Source of the DNA: Hydrogenimonas sp.
GTDB taxonomy: Bacteria > Campylobacterota > Campylobacteria > Campylobacterales > Hydrogenimonadaceae
DNA: 64,000 nt
Direction: 5' to 3'
Assembly (NCBI GenBank): GCA_003945285.1
Contig: AP019005.1
Span: 1,812,001-1,876,000 of the forward strand
The notes under the pieces were generated by a model that worked only from the letters and a program-made list of their open reading frames with translations, was not told the origin of the DNA and ran no database searches. Shown here in pieces: positions 1 through 8,692 of the stretch (its first letter is position 1; every line of letters begins with the position of its first letter). Made by a program: the position numbers and the translations under genes.

Positions 1-852
1 GTGCCAGTGCTCGTAGTACCCTTCCGCGATTTTGTAACCCTTGCCTTTGATTGTCTGCGCATGTACGATAACCGGTTTTCGCATCTCCTTCGCGACTGTG
101 AGAGTCTCTATGAGCTGCTCCAGATCGTGACCGTCGACCGGGCCGATATACTCCAGCCCCATCTCTTCGAAAAGTATGCCCGGGGTTATCATTCTTATAC
201 CCTCTTCCATCCTTTTCGCCATATATGCGGCTGAGTCCGGCAGATGTTCGAGCATCTTCTCCGTCCTCTCTTTGAACTTCTGATAGAAGGGGCTTGCCAT
301 TGCCTGGGAGAGTATTCGGCTGATCGCACCGATAGGTTTTGCAATGCTCATCTCATTGTCGTTCAGTATAATGACTGCCGGGTATTTCCTGTCACCCAGT
401 TCATTGAGAGCCTCATAGACCATCCCCGCGCTCATAGCCCCGTCTCCGATCATAGCTACAGGTATCCGCTCCCCCTCCTCACCTTTCAGCCTGATAGCCT
501 TGGCGGCTCCGACGGCCAGAGATACGGATGTGGAGCTGTGTCCGGCTACATAGTAGTCGTAAGGGGATTCAGAAGGCTTCGTGTATCCGCTTATTCCGCC
601 GAACTGGCGCAGTGTCTCGAATCTATCCCACCTATCCGTAAGAAGTTTGTGGGCATAGGCCTGATGGCTCACATCGAACAGGAAGGGATCCTTTTCGACG
701 TCAAAAACGTAATGCATCGCAACTATCAGGTCTGTCGCACCTAGAGTACTGCTCAAATGACCGCCGTGCCGGCTGACAACATCCAATATAAGTTTGCGTA
801 TCTCATCCGCGAGCTTCTCGAGCTCCGGCAGACTCATCTCTTTTATATTCAT
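1..852 (-). CDS. dxs: 1-deoxy-D-xylulose-5-phosphate synthase, N-terminal part (cut by window start)
   Basis: This gene makes 1-deoxyxylulose 5-phosphate from pyruvate and glyceraldehyde 3-phosphate, the thiamine-diphosphate-dependent first step of the MEP isoprenoid pathway. About 284 N-terminal residues are visible; the rest lies beyond position 1. The translation shows the RHGGHLSSTLGATDL segment near residue 30 and the ThDP motif starting IGDGAMSAG and ending NDNEMS. The ATG at 852 overlaps the fliH TGA as ATGA, so it is probably translationally coupled to the flagellar genes. fliF-fliG-fliH-dxs is the order known in Campylobacter and Helicobacter. Confidence 0.95.
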   Translation of the reverse strand, partial: MNIKEMSLPELEKLADEIRKLILDVVSRHGGHLSSTLGATDLIVAMHYVFDVEKDPFLFDVSHQAYAHKLLTDRWDRFETLRQFGGISGYTKPSESPYDYYVAGHSSTSVSLAVGAAKAIRLKGEEGERIPVAMIGDGAMSAGMVYEALNELGDRKYPAVIILNDNEMSIAKPIGAISRILSQAMASPFYQKFKERTEKMLEHLPDSAAYMAKRMEEGIRMITPGILFEEMGLEYIGPVDGHDLEQLIETLTVAKEMRKPVIVHAQTIKGKGYKIAEGYYEHWH

Positions 853-1649
853 CCGTTCCCTTGATTGACGGTTCCGAAAACCGCTTCCTTGATTCTTTCA
901 AACCTGTGCATTATCTCACCGTCTATATTTCCTATATCGCTCTGAATAATAACTCCGCCGGCTCCTACAGCCGGATCCGCCGTTATCTCCACCCCGCTGC
1001 CGCTCTCGGCAAGATTGGCTTTCAGGTAGTCGTAATCATCCGGATTGACTTTGAGAGTGATCTTGGCGGCATCCTTCACCTCCGCAAGTAGCAGCCTGGC
1101 AAGTCTAAGCGCCACCTCTTTGGAGTCGCTTTGCACCTCTTTGGCAACAACCTGTTTCGCAAGGTCTAGCGCAGTCTCTATAAGCTCCTCTTCTATCGTA
1201 TCTACTTTCCGAAGGAACATCTCTCTGCTCTGTTCAAGTGCTTCGACAGCCGTGGCCAGCCGCCTTCTCTGCTCTTCGAGGGCGCTCTCGACCTGCTCCA
1301 TGCACTCCTTCGTACCCGCCTCTTTTCCAGCTTCGAAAGCGGCTGCTTTCTCCTCTTCGATGCGCTTTTCAAACTCCTGCTGCTGCTTTTCGAGCTGCAT
1401 CTGCATCTTGACGAGGTTGGTGGAGAGCTCATCCGCCTTTTTCAGCATCTGCTCCACAACTTCATCTCTTCTCTCTACCGGCTGCGGCTGGTCGGAAGAT
1501 ACCGTCTGCTCCTCCTCTCCGGTACTCTCTTCGAGCACCTCCTCGTGCAGGTGCCCATCCTCGTTTTTCGGACCTTCGGCGAGAACTTTGAAGTGGTACT
1601 TCTGGATCACATGCCCGCTTGTTTTGTTCGGTGGGATAACAGTCTCCAT
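849..1649 (-). CDS. fliH: Flagellar assembly protein FliH
   Basis: FliH is the cytoplasmic stator-like regulator of the flagellar export ATPase FliI. The 266-residue product has an acidic N-terminal third, a long Glu/Gln/Lys-rich coiled coil at about residues 60-160, and a C-terminal FliH/YscL-type domain that includes LDLAKQVVAKEV. It lies one base after the fliG stop and overlaps dxs by four bases. Sequence similarity in this family is low, so position behind fliF and fliG carries much of the weight. No fliI is present in the window. Confidence 0.9.
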   Translation of the reverse strand: METVIPPNKTSGHVIQKYHFKVLAEGPKNEDGHLHEEVLEESTGEEEQTVSSDQPQPVERRDEVVEQMLKKADELSTNLVKMQMQLEKQQQEFEKRIEEEKAAAFEAGKEAGTKECMEQVESALEEQRRRLATAVEALEQSREMFLRKVDTIEEELIETALDLAKQVVAKEVQSDSKEVALRLARLLLAEVKDAAKITLKVNPDDYDYLKANLAESGSGVEITADPAVGAGGVIIQSDIGNIDGEIMHRFERIKEAVFGTVNQGNG

Positions 1650-1650
1650 T

Positions 1651-2682
1651 TTACTCTATCATCTCCTCTGCCTCTCCGATGCTGACTACCCCCTCTTCGG
1701 CCAGCTTCTGAACGACTTCGACAATCTTCCTCTGGGCACCCTCCACCTCTTTCACTTTTACGGCACCCATAAACTGCATCTCCTCTTCGAAAGCCTCCCT
1801 GGCACGCTGGGACATGTTCGACAAAAAGCGCTCTTTCAACTCTACCGGAGCGCTTTTGAGTGCAAGCATCAGATCCTTTTTGTCCACAGATTTAAGAATC
1901 TCTCTTATCGCATTGTTGTCCAGATTCACTATATCTTCGAAGGTAAACATCATCTCTTTGATAGCACTGGCGAGCTGCTCATCGAGCTGTTCTATCTGAA
2001 CAAGCGTAGATTTCGCAGCCTTCTGGCCAAGGCGGTTGAATATGTCGGCAACCGCTCTCGGTCCGCCGACCTCTACCTTGTAACTTGCAAGAGACTCCAG
2101 CTTGTTCTCCAAAACGGTAGATACCCGCTTGATGATCTGCGGAGATATATCTCCCAGATTCGCCATACGCATGGCTATTTCGGCACGAAGGTCATCTTCG
2201 AAAAAGCTCAGGACATTGGCCGCATCACCCGGATCCATATGGGCGAGTATGAGTGCGATCGTCTGCGGATGCTCGTTGACGATGAAATCGGCAAGCTGCT
2301 GGGGCTTGATTTTGGAGAGAAAACCGAAATTCTGGCTGCTCTGCATGGTTTTAGAAAGGCGCTCTATTATCTTCTTCGCCTCCTCGGGGCCGAGAGCCTT
2401 GTAGAGAATCTCCTTCGCATACTCCAACCCTCCGGTACTCAGGTACTGGTTGGACTGCATTATCGCGTAGAACTCCTCCAGTATCGCCATGGCCACAGGC
2501 CTATCGATTGTTTTCGCCATAGCGATAAACTTGGAGATCTCGGTAATCGCTTCCACATCTAGATGAGCGAATATGTTTGTAGTCACATCCTCGCCCAGCT
2601 GGATAAGAAGAATGGCTATCTTCTCCGCCATCGACAACTCTTCAAGCTGGGCCTGCTGCTGAGGCGTCAACTGCACACTCAC
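1651..2682 (-). CDS. fliG: Flagellar motor switch protein FliG
   Basis: FliG is the C-ring protein that contacts the MS ring (FliF) and the MotA stator, so it transmits torque and switching. The 343-residue product has the expected length, the middle-domain EHPQ motif (VNEHPQTIALILAHMDP) and a charged C-terminal torque domain rich in Lys and Glu. The start is GTG at 2682, overlapping the fliF TGA as GTGA, with a GGAG Shine-Dalgarno about five bases upstream inside fliF. This coupling should help keep the FliF to FliG ratio constant. Confidence 0.96.
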   Translation of the reverse strand: MSVQLTPQQQAQLEELSMAEKIAILLIQLGEDVTTNIFAHLDVEAITEISKFIAMAKTIDRPVAMAILEEFYAIMQSNQYLSTGGLEYAKEILYKALGPEEAKKIIERLSKTMQSSQNFGFLSKIKPQQLADFIVNEHPQTIALILAHMDPGDAANVLSFFEDDLRAEIAMRMANLGDISPQIIKRVSTVLENKLESLASYKVEVGGPRAVADIFNRLGQKAAKSTLVQIEQLDEQLASAIKEMMFTFEDIVNLDNNAIREILKSVDKKDLMLALKSAPVELKERFLSNMSQRAREAFEEEMQFMGAVKVKEVEGAQRKIVEVVQKLAEEGVVSIGEAEEMIE

Positions 2683-4388
2683 GAGCTCTCCTTTTTGATT
2701 TTGCTGGCCGCATTCTGCTCCAGTTCGTTCTCGTCACGGATAAGAGCATTGATCAGTGCCGCAAACTCATCCGTCTTCTCTTCGGCCATCTCCTTGATCT
2801 TGTCCAGTAATATATCATATTTGAGCTCCTCTTCACTGAGCTCTTCCGTCAGCCCGAGCTGTTCTTCCACCTTTTTACGCATTTCGGTAAACTTTTCGGT
2901 CAGCGACTCATGCTCCTCCTCTCCCAGGCTGAGAACAGGCTCTCCCTCTGTGCTCTCCTCTACCGGAATCTCGAGCATTCTCTCGCTGAACGGGGCGATG
3001 ACCTTTTTATAGAAGAGAAAGAGAACGATGGCAAGCAGAAGATACTTCAGTACCGGAACTATAGGTTCTACATATGAGTAGAAGGTGGAGACGGCCGTTT
3101 TGTATAGGTTCGGTTCCATCTCACGTGCTACAGACTCGAATTTGAAATTCGATACACTAACCTCATCGCCGCGTCTGCTGTCGAAGCCGATCGCCTGTTT
3201 TACCAGAGAAGAGATTTTCTCCAGCTCTTCCGGAGTCCTTGGGACATACTCCATGCCGCCCTCTCCGGACGGGGTGTACTTCCCGTCGACAACAACTGCC
3301 GCCGTGACGCGCTTGATGGATGCGAACGGGCCCTTTATATTCGATACCGTTTTCGATATCTCGTAGTTCGTAGTGGTTGTAGACTTCTGGTACTTCTCTT
3401 TATTGGAAGATGACTCGAGTCCCTGTACGGGACCGATATTGCTTACGGCACCGGGAACACCTCCTGTTTGGGCCGGCCCAGAACCCTCACGCTTCTCCTC
3501 CAGACTCTGCTCGCTTCTGACCACATTCTCCGGGTCGTAACGCTCCTCGACACTCTCTCTTCTGGAGAAATCGAAATCGATGGTCACTTTGGCCACCACA
3601 CGATCCTTCGAGCCTATGAATGGTGCCAGTATATTCACTATCTTCCGCTCATATGCGGATTCGTAGCGGTTTTTGTAATCTATCTGCAGCTTCGCAAGCT
3701 CTCCATCGGCCCCCTCTTCACCGCTCTCGTTCAGCGGTTCGCCGAACTCATTGACGATTTTCACATTCTGCGGTGAGAGATTCGGCACCGCAGCGGCGAC
3801 AATATTCTTTATTCCGGCTATCTGCTTTCTGGAGAGGCGCATTCCTTCGACCGTCTTGACCACAACCGAGGCACTGGGGGGAGTAGACTTGGAGACAAAG
3901 ACACTCTCCTTGGGAAGCGCCAGATGTACAGAGGCGCTCTCTATGGGTTGAAGACTCTGTATCGTCCGTGACAGTTCCCCTTCAAGAGCTCTCAAAAACT
4001 TCACTTTCTGGTCGAAATCCGTAGAGCCGAACTGCTGGGTATCGAATAGTTCGAAGCCTACATGGCTCTCCTTGGGGATTCCCTGGGAGGCTACATCTAT
4101 CCTGACCCTGTAGACCATTTCACGAGGGACCTCTATTACCCCGTCTTTTGGAATTCTGTATGATACTCCCTCTTTTTCGAGCTCCTGAATCACAAGAGCC
4201 GCGTCTTTACTGCTCAGATGATCGAACAGCACGGCATACTCACCGCTCCTGGAGGAGGAGGTATACATCACCAGAAAGACTATGAAGCCTATAACGGCCA
4301 GCAGCGTCCCGGCTATAACGAGTTTCTGCGCGCGGTTGAGCCTCTCATAGAGCCTGGTGAGCTGTGTTGCCAGATCTTTGAAATTCAT
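2679..4388 (-). CDS. fliF: Flagellar MS-ring protein FliF
   Basis: FliF forms the inner-membrane MS ring that anchors the basal body and export gate. The 569-residue product has a first membrane segment at about residues 23-43, a large periplasmic region with the ring-building motifs, and a second membrane segment at about 445-465 (LKYLLLAIVLFLFYKK). An acidic cytoplasmic tail that binds FliG follows. The ATG at 4388 overlaps the hisC TGA by four bases, so the flagellar genes follow hisC in one transcription unit, as in C. jejuni. Confidence 0.96.
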   Translation of the reverse strand: MNFKDLATQLTRLYERLNRAQKLVIAGTLLAVIGFIVFLVMYTSSSRSGEYAVLFDHLSSKDAALVIQELEKEGVSYRIPKDGVIEVPREMVYRVRIDVASQGIPKESHVGFELFDTQQFGSTDFDQKVKFLRALEGELSRTIQSLQPIESASVHLALPKESVFVSKSTPPSASVVVKTVEGMRLSRKQIAGIKNIVAAAVPNLSPQNVKIVNEFGEPLNESGEEGADGELAKLQIDYKNRYESAYERKIVNILAPFIGSKDRVVAKVTIDFDFSRRESVEERYDPENVVRSEQSLEEKREGSGPAQTGGVPGAVSNIGPVQGLESSSNKEKYQKSTTTTNYEISKTVSNIKGPFASIKRVTAAVVVDGKYTPSGEGGMEYVPRTPEELEKISSLVKQAIGFDSRRGDEVSVSNFKFESVAREMEPNLYKTAVSTFYSYVEPIVPVLKYLLLAIVLFLFYKKVIAPFSERMLEIPVEESTEGEPVLSLGEEEHESLTEKFTEMRKKVEEQLGLTEELSEEELKYDILLDKIKEMAEEKTDEFAALINALIRDENELEQNAASKIKKESS

Positions 4389-5494
4389 CTTGTCCCACTA
4401 TCCAGCAGTTGATCCATCGCTTCGAAAAAACGGATATTCTCTTCCGGTTTTCCTATCGTGATCCTAACGGCGTTTATGCCGTACCCTTTCAGATCCCTGA
4501 CGATTATTCCCTTGCGCAGGAGCGCATCGCTCAACTCCGTGGAGTCGAGCGGGTCTTCAAACATATATGTTATGAAGTTTGTATAGCTCTCTATAGCTTC
4601 TATGCCAGCCTTTCTAGCGAAAGATATATACTCTTTCATCTGCTCGAAGCAGTTTTCAAGCGTCATCTCCACGAACTCTCTGTCACCGAGCGCCTGCTCC
4701 GCGGCAATGAGACTGAGGGTAGTGACGTTGAACGGAGGTCTTAGTTTATACAGCCCCTTGATGATCTCTTCGGAGGCGATACCGTAACCTATACGCATAC
4801 CGCCCAACCCATACGCCTTGGAGAAGGTTCCAAGGTATAGAAGGTGTGGAAACCTTTCGGTCATTGCGGCCGGATCGAGCGCTTTGGATCGGTCTTTATA
4901 GGCCGCATACTCCTGATAGGCCCCGTCGAGAACCACCAGAGTGTCACGATCTACCGCATCGACGAAATTCTCTATGTCCACCCTGTCCAGGCAGTCTCCG
5001 GTAGGGTTGTTGGGCGCACAGATAAAGATGATTTCAGGTCTGTGCTCTTTGTAGAGAGAGTAGATCGCGTCGAGGTCGTGACTTATGCCGGGGGCCTTGA
5101 TTACCGAGGCACCGCACTGGGCGGCATATATCTGGTACATGGCGAAGGTTATCTCGCTCTGCAGAATCTTGGCGCCGCCGTAGAGTTTGGCTCTGCAGGC
5201 GAGCTCTATTACCTGATCGCTTCCGGCACCTATGATGAGATTGGAACTTGAGACCCCGAAGTGTCTGCCGAGCCTCTCTTTGAGTGAACCCATCGTGTCA
5301 TCCGGATATCGGAACATAAGATCCGCAGACTTTTGAACCGCCTCGACCGCTTTCGGGCTGCATCCGTATGGATTTTCGTTGGAAGCGAGTTTTATGATTT
5401 CAGAGGGCTCTATGCCGAACTCCCGGACGACCAGCTCTATAGGCTTGCCCGGCTCGTAAGTCTTCAGGTGTTCGATGACCGGATTGAATTTCAT
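4385..5494 (-). CDS. hisC: Histidinol-phosphate aminotransferase
   Basis: This PLP enzyme converts imidazole-acetol phosphate to histidinol phosphate in histidine synthesis; in some bacteria HisC homologues also transaminate aromatic 2-oxo acids. The 369-residue fold-type I sequence has NENPYG near residue 40, the CAPNNPTG segment, and the Schiff-base lysine in GTFSKAYGLGGMRIGYG. It sits between pheA and fliF, and the pheA neighbour makes a shared role in phenylalanine synthesis plausible (inference). It starts at ATG 5494, nine bases after the pheA stop. Confidence 0.93.
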   Translation of the reverse strand: MKFNPVIEHLKTYEPGKPIELVVREFGIEPSEIIKLASNENPYGCSPKAVEAVQKSADLMFRYPDDTMGSLKERLGRHFGVSSSNLIIGAGSDQVIELACRAKLYGGAKILQSEITFAMYQIYAAQCGASVIKAPGISHDLDAIYSLYKEHRPEIIFICAPNNPTGDCLDRVDIENFVDAVDRDTLVVLDGAYQEYAAYKDRSKALDPAAMTERFPHLLYLGTFSKAYGLGGMRIGYGIASEEIIKGLYKLRPPFNVTTLSLIAAEQALGDREFVEMTLENCFEQMKEYISFARKAGIEAIESYTNFITYMFEDPLDSTELSDALLRKGIIVRDLKGYGINAVRITIGKPEENIRFFEAMDQLLDSGTR

Positions 5495-5502
5495 TCTCTT
5501 CC

Positions 5503-6564
5503 TTAACCGTTCTGAACGTAACTGCCCAGAATTTTTATGCTCTCTTTATGCTTTTGCAGAACCTCTTTGATCGCAGGTTCATCCTTGTGGCCCTCAAAGT
5601 CTATATAGAACCAGTAGTCAAACTCCGCTTCACCGGATGCCGGCCTGCTCTCAATCTTTTTGAGGTTTATACCCGCTTCATGAAAACTGCGCAGAAACTC
5701 GTAGAGGCTTCCCGGTTTGTCCGACAGCTTCGCCAGAATCGAAGTCTTGTCCGATCCGCTCGGTTCGTTTTCGAAATCTCCCAGAATGATAAAACGCGTT
5801 CTGTTTTTATGGTTATCCTCGATATTTTCGAACATTATGGGCACATTGTAGAGCTTCGCCGCGATATGGGAGCAGATCGCCGCACTCTGCGTATCGGCGG
5901 CAGCAAGCCTGGCAGCTTTTGCCGTGGACTCCACCGGAACATACTCCACCGTATCGAGTTCATGCTCCAGTAGAAAGCTTCTGCACTGGTTGAACGCTAT
6001 ATCTTTGGAGTAGATCCGCTCTATCCGGCGCAGGTGCTCCGCCTTGGTGACGAAGGAGTGGTGTATCGGCAGATAGAGCTCCGCGACTATTTTAAGGTCG
6101 CTCTCGGCCAGCTCATCCAGTGTCTCGCCCACGAAACCGTTTGTATTGTTCTCAATGGGGACAACGGCAAACCTGGCCCGATCGGCGTGGACAGCCTTGA
6201 ATACCGCCGGAATGGAGTGTAGAGGAATATATTCGCTCATCGCCCCGAAGCGGTTTTCGGCGGCCTGGTGCGTAAAGCTGCCCTCCGGTCCGAGATAGGC
6301 TACCCGCTGCGGCTGCTCGAAGTTCCTGGCAACCGCGAAAATCTCCAGAAATATAGCCTCTATGGCCGGCTCGGTAAGTGGTCCTTCATTCTTTTGAACG
6401 AGCCTTTTTATGATCGCCTTCTCCCTCTCCGGCCTATATATCGAAGCCCCGGTCCTGTGTTTGAGCTCTCCGACTCTCTGCACAACTTCTATACGCCTGT
6501 TAAGAAGCTCCAGCAGCCTGTCGTCGATCGCGTCGATCTGCTTTCTGAGCTCTTCAAGATTCAT
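5503..6564 (-). CDS. pheA: Bifunctional chorismate mutase / prephenate dehydratase
   Basis: The product converts chorismate to prephenate and then to phenylpyruvate. Its 353 residues contain, in order, an AroQ-type chorismate mutase domain (about 1-90, MNLEELRKQIDAIDDRLLELLNRR), a prephenate dehydratase domain that starts at VAYLGPEGSFT, and a C-terminal ACT domain with the GSLYEFL and ESRP motifs that usually bind phenylalanine for feedback inhibition. The ATG at 6564 overlaps the upstream HAD gene as ATGA. The order lysA-HAD-pheA-hisC matches Campylobacter. Confidence 0.95.
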   Translation of the reverse strand: MNLEELRKQIDAIDDRLLELLNRRIEVVQRVGELKHRTGASIYRPEREKAIIKRLVQKNEGPLTEPAIEAIFLEIFAVARNFEQPQRVAYLGPEGSFTHQAAENRFGAMSEYIPLHSIPAVFKAVHADRARFAVVPIENNTNGFVGETLDELAESDLKIVAELYLPIHHSFVTKAEHLRRIERIYSKDIAFNQCRSFLLEHELDTVEYVPVESTAKAARLAAADTQSAAICSHIAAKLYNVPIMFENIEDNHKNRTRFIILGDFENEPSGSDKTSILAKLSDKPGSLYEFLRSFHEAGINLKKIESRPASGEAEFDYWFYIDFEGHKDEPAIKEVLQKHKESIKILGSYVQNG

Positions 6565-7361
6565 GCGGCACCTCTCTCATATGATTCATACCATTCGCCT
6601 ACACTCCCGCAGACCCACTCCGGCTCTATCCGCTCCAGCTCCTCAGCGACTTCATCCGCGGAAGCTATCTTTCCGCTCAGAACCAGTGCCGTACGCATAC
6701 CCATCTCCTTGGCCCCTTTGAGATCACCGGTCAGATCGTCGCTGACCATGACAACGCTTCCCGGTTCAGCGGAACCTCCCTGCTCTCTCAACATATCGAG
6801 AGCCAGGCTGTAGAATCTCTCACTCGGCTTCCCAACCACTTCATAATCGCGACCGGTGGCGAAAGAGAGCATCTTCAAAATCGCCCCTACACCCGGGTAC
6901 CTTCTACCGCTTTTGGCATAGAGAGAGGTTTCGTGCATTCCTATAAGCGCGGCACCTCCCAAAAGCGCCTCTATCATCGTGGCGAACTCATCGTTGCCAA
7001 AATCCTCTTTTATACTCACAAGAACGGCCTCGGGAGAGTCGTACTCAAGCCTGTAGCCCCTCTCCCGCAGCACTCTCAAAAAAGGCTCGGTGCCGTAGGC
7101 GGCGACGCGGCAGGGGGGCAGAACACTCTCCAGAACCATCAGCGGATCGAGGTACTGCTCGTCGGAGAAGTCGAACCCCAAGCCCCGCAGGTAGCCTCTG
7201 AATTCGGCACTCTCCATCTTTGTATTGTTCGTCACGAGCATAAAGGGGACTCCTCTCTTTCTAAGCGACTCGATCACCTCCAGGGAACCGGGAATGGCTC
7301 TTTTGTCGGCATCGTCTATCAACGTTCCCTGTACATCGATCAGAAAACCTTTCACAGACAC
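6561..7361 (-). CDS. HAD-IIA family hydrolase with altered motif I
   Basis: This is a haloacid-dehalogenase superfamily protein of the NagD/HAD-IIA type, 266 residues. Motif I reads LIDVQGTL, so the usual second aspartate of DxD is glutamine. Motif II is LVTNNTK, the motif III lysine is in VVGKPS, and motif IV is VSDDLTGD. The nucleophile aspartate is kept, so a phosphoryl-aspartate intermediate is possible, but the general acid/base residue is not the usual one and the substrate is unknown. It starts at GTG 7361 with a GGAG upstream, overlapping lysA by ten bases. Confidence 0.85.
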   Translation of the reverse strand: MSVKGFLIDVQGTLIDDADKRAIPGSLEVIESLRKRGVPFMLVTNNTKMESAEFRGYLRGLGFDFSDEQYLDPLMVLESVLPPCRVAAYGTEPFLRVLRERGYRLEYDSPEAVLVSIKEDFGNDEFATMIEALLGGAALIGMHETSLYAKSGRRYPGVGAILKMLSFATGRDYEVVGKPSERFYSLALDMLREQGGSAEPGSVVMVSDDLTGDLKGAKEMGMRTALVLSGKIASADEVAEELERIEPEWVCGSVGEWYESYERGAA

Positions 7362-8554
7362 ATCTTCTCCAGTTTTACAAGATCTTCGAAGCTCTCTCTT
7401 ACCCTTATGCAGCGCTCTTTGCCCTCGATAACGGCCACCTCGGCGGGTCTTGGCCGCGTATTGTAGTTGCCGGCCATGACGAATCCGTAGGCGCCGGCGC
7501 TGTGTACAACCACCAGATCACCCGGCTCCGTCGCCGGAAGCAGACGGTTTTTGGCGAAGAAGTCACCGCTTTCACATACCGGCCCAACCAGGTCGGCCTC
7601 GCTCTCGCCGCCGCTTTTGCCTACCACCTCGACTTTGTGGTACGCATTGTAGAGACTCGGCCTCAAGAGGTCGTTCATACCGCCGTCGACGATGATGAAC
7701 CTCTTCCCCTCGTTTACCTTTTCATAGAGCACTTTCGTAAGGAAGAAGCCGCTGTTGCCCACTATGAACCGTCCCGGTTCACAGATGACCGTGACATCCA
7801 GCCCGCGCAGTGCGGAGAAGATGGCCTGTGCATAGTCGTTCGGCGATATTGTCTTCTCATCGTCATAGACGATCCCGAGTCCGCCCCCTACATCGAAAAA
7901 GCGTATATCGATCTTTATCGCCTTCAGGCTGCGTACCAGATCCGCCACGATGGCGGCAGCCTCTCTTATGGGGTCCAACTCGGTCAGCTGCGAGCCGATA
8001 TGGAAGTGTATCCCTACCGGGTCGAGATGCGGAGAGTTGTTGGCCCTTATATACATCCTTTTGGCGGTCTCTATGTCGACCCCGAATTTGTTCTCGTGCA
8101 GACCCGTCGAAATGTAGGGGTGTGTTTTGGGGTCGATATTGGGATTGACCCTTATGCTTATGCGGGCCTCTTTGCCCAGCCCGGAGGCTATCTCTTCGAC
8201 ACGCTCCATCTCCGCTTCGCTCTCCAGGTTCAGAAGCAGAATATCTTCTTTCAGCGCCTCTTCGATCTCATCGTCACGTTTTCCCACTCCGCTGAAGATT
8301 ATCTTATATTTGGGAACACCGGAGAGCAGCGCCCGTCGCACCTCCCCTATCGAAACACAGTCCGCCCCGGAGCCGAGCCGGGCCAGATGGGCTATCACTG
8401 AGAGGTTTGAGTTCGCCTTGACGGCATAGCTTATAAGGGACTTTTTTCCCGAAAACGCCTTTTTCAGCTCTTCGTACTGCCCGGTTATATGGGCGAAATC
8501 GTATATATAAAGCGGTGTATCATATTTCTCCGCAAGGGCTTTGAAGTCGATCAA
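7352..8554 (-). CDS. lysA: Diaminopimelate decarboxylase
   Basis: LysA decarboxylates meso-diaminopimelate to lysine in the last step of lysine synthesis. The 400-residue fold-type III PLP enzyme shows the PLP lysine in SYAVKANSN near residue 45, the HFHIGSQ motif, the glycine-rich DVGGGLGIVYD segment, EPGRFIVGNSG, and the dimer-contributed CESGDFFAKNR. The start is TTG at 8554 with AAAGG eight bases upstream. It is the first gene of the lysA-to-dxs unit, and an extended -10 promoter lies 72 bases upstream. Confidence 0.95.
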   Translation of the reverse strand: MIDFKALAEKYDTPLYIYDFAHITGQYEELKKAFSGKKSLISYAVKANSNLSVIAHLARLGSGADCVSIGEVRRALLSGVPKYKIIFSGVGKRDDEIEEALKEDILLLNLESEAEMERVEEIASGLGKEARISIRVNPNIDPKTHPYISTGLHENKFGVDIETAKRMYIRANNSPHLDPVGIHFHIGSQLTELDPIREAAAIVADLVRSLKAIKIDIRFFDVGGGLGIVYDDEKTISPNDYAQAIFSALRGLDVTVICEPGRFIVGNSGFFLTKVLYEKVNEGKRFIIVDGGMNDLLRPSLYNAYHKVEVVGKSGGESEADLVGPVCESGDFFAKNRLLPATEPGDLVVVHSAGAYGFVMAGNYNTRPRPAEVAVIEGKERCIRVRESFEDLVKLEKMCL

Positions 8555-8625
8555 GAGGAGGACCTTTGGTTGAAAATTTTATATCGCACAGCGGCAAATC
8601 CGTACCGCTTAACGTAAATATCAGT

Positions 8626-8634
8626 ATTTTATCA
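8626..8634 (-). promoter_or_regulatory. Extended -10 promoter upstream of lysA
   Basis: On the minus strand this reads TGATAAAAT, preceded by a run of T. The longer string TTTTTTGATAAAATA recurs upstream of the UPF0323 gene at 24396. T-rich sequence before an extended -10, without a conserved -35 box, is the usual vegetative promoter form in Campylobacter. It lies in the 138-base gap between lptG and lysA, which otherwise holds nothing recognised. Confidence 0.55.
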
Positions 8635-8692
8635 AAAAATCGTTAAAGTTGAGATTTTGCCCGAATTCTCCAAATCTGGGCAGCTTTTCGGA

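Noticed and set aside
1045-2562. A 505-codon open frame on the plus strand
   Set aside because: It lies antisense to fliH and fliG, which have clear family motifs and proper starts. Its translation is low-complexity Ser/Leu-rich, a typical shadow of biased codon use.
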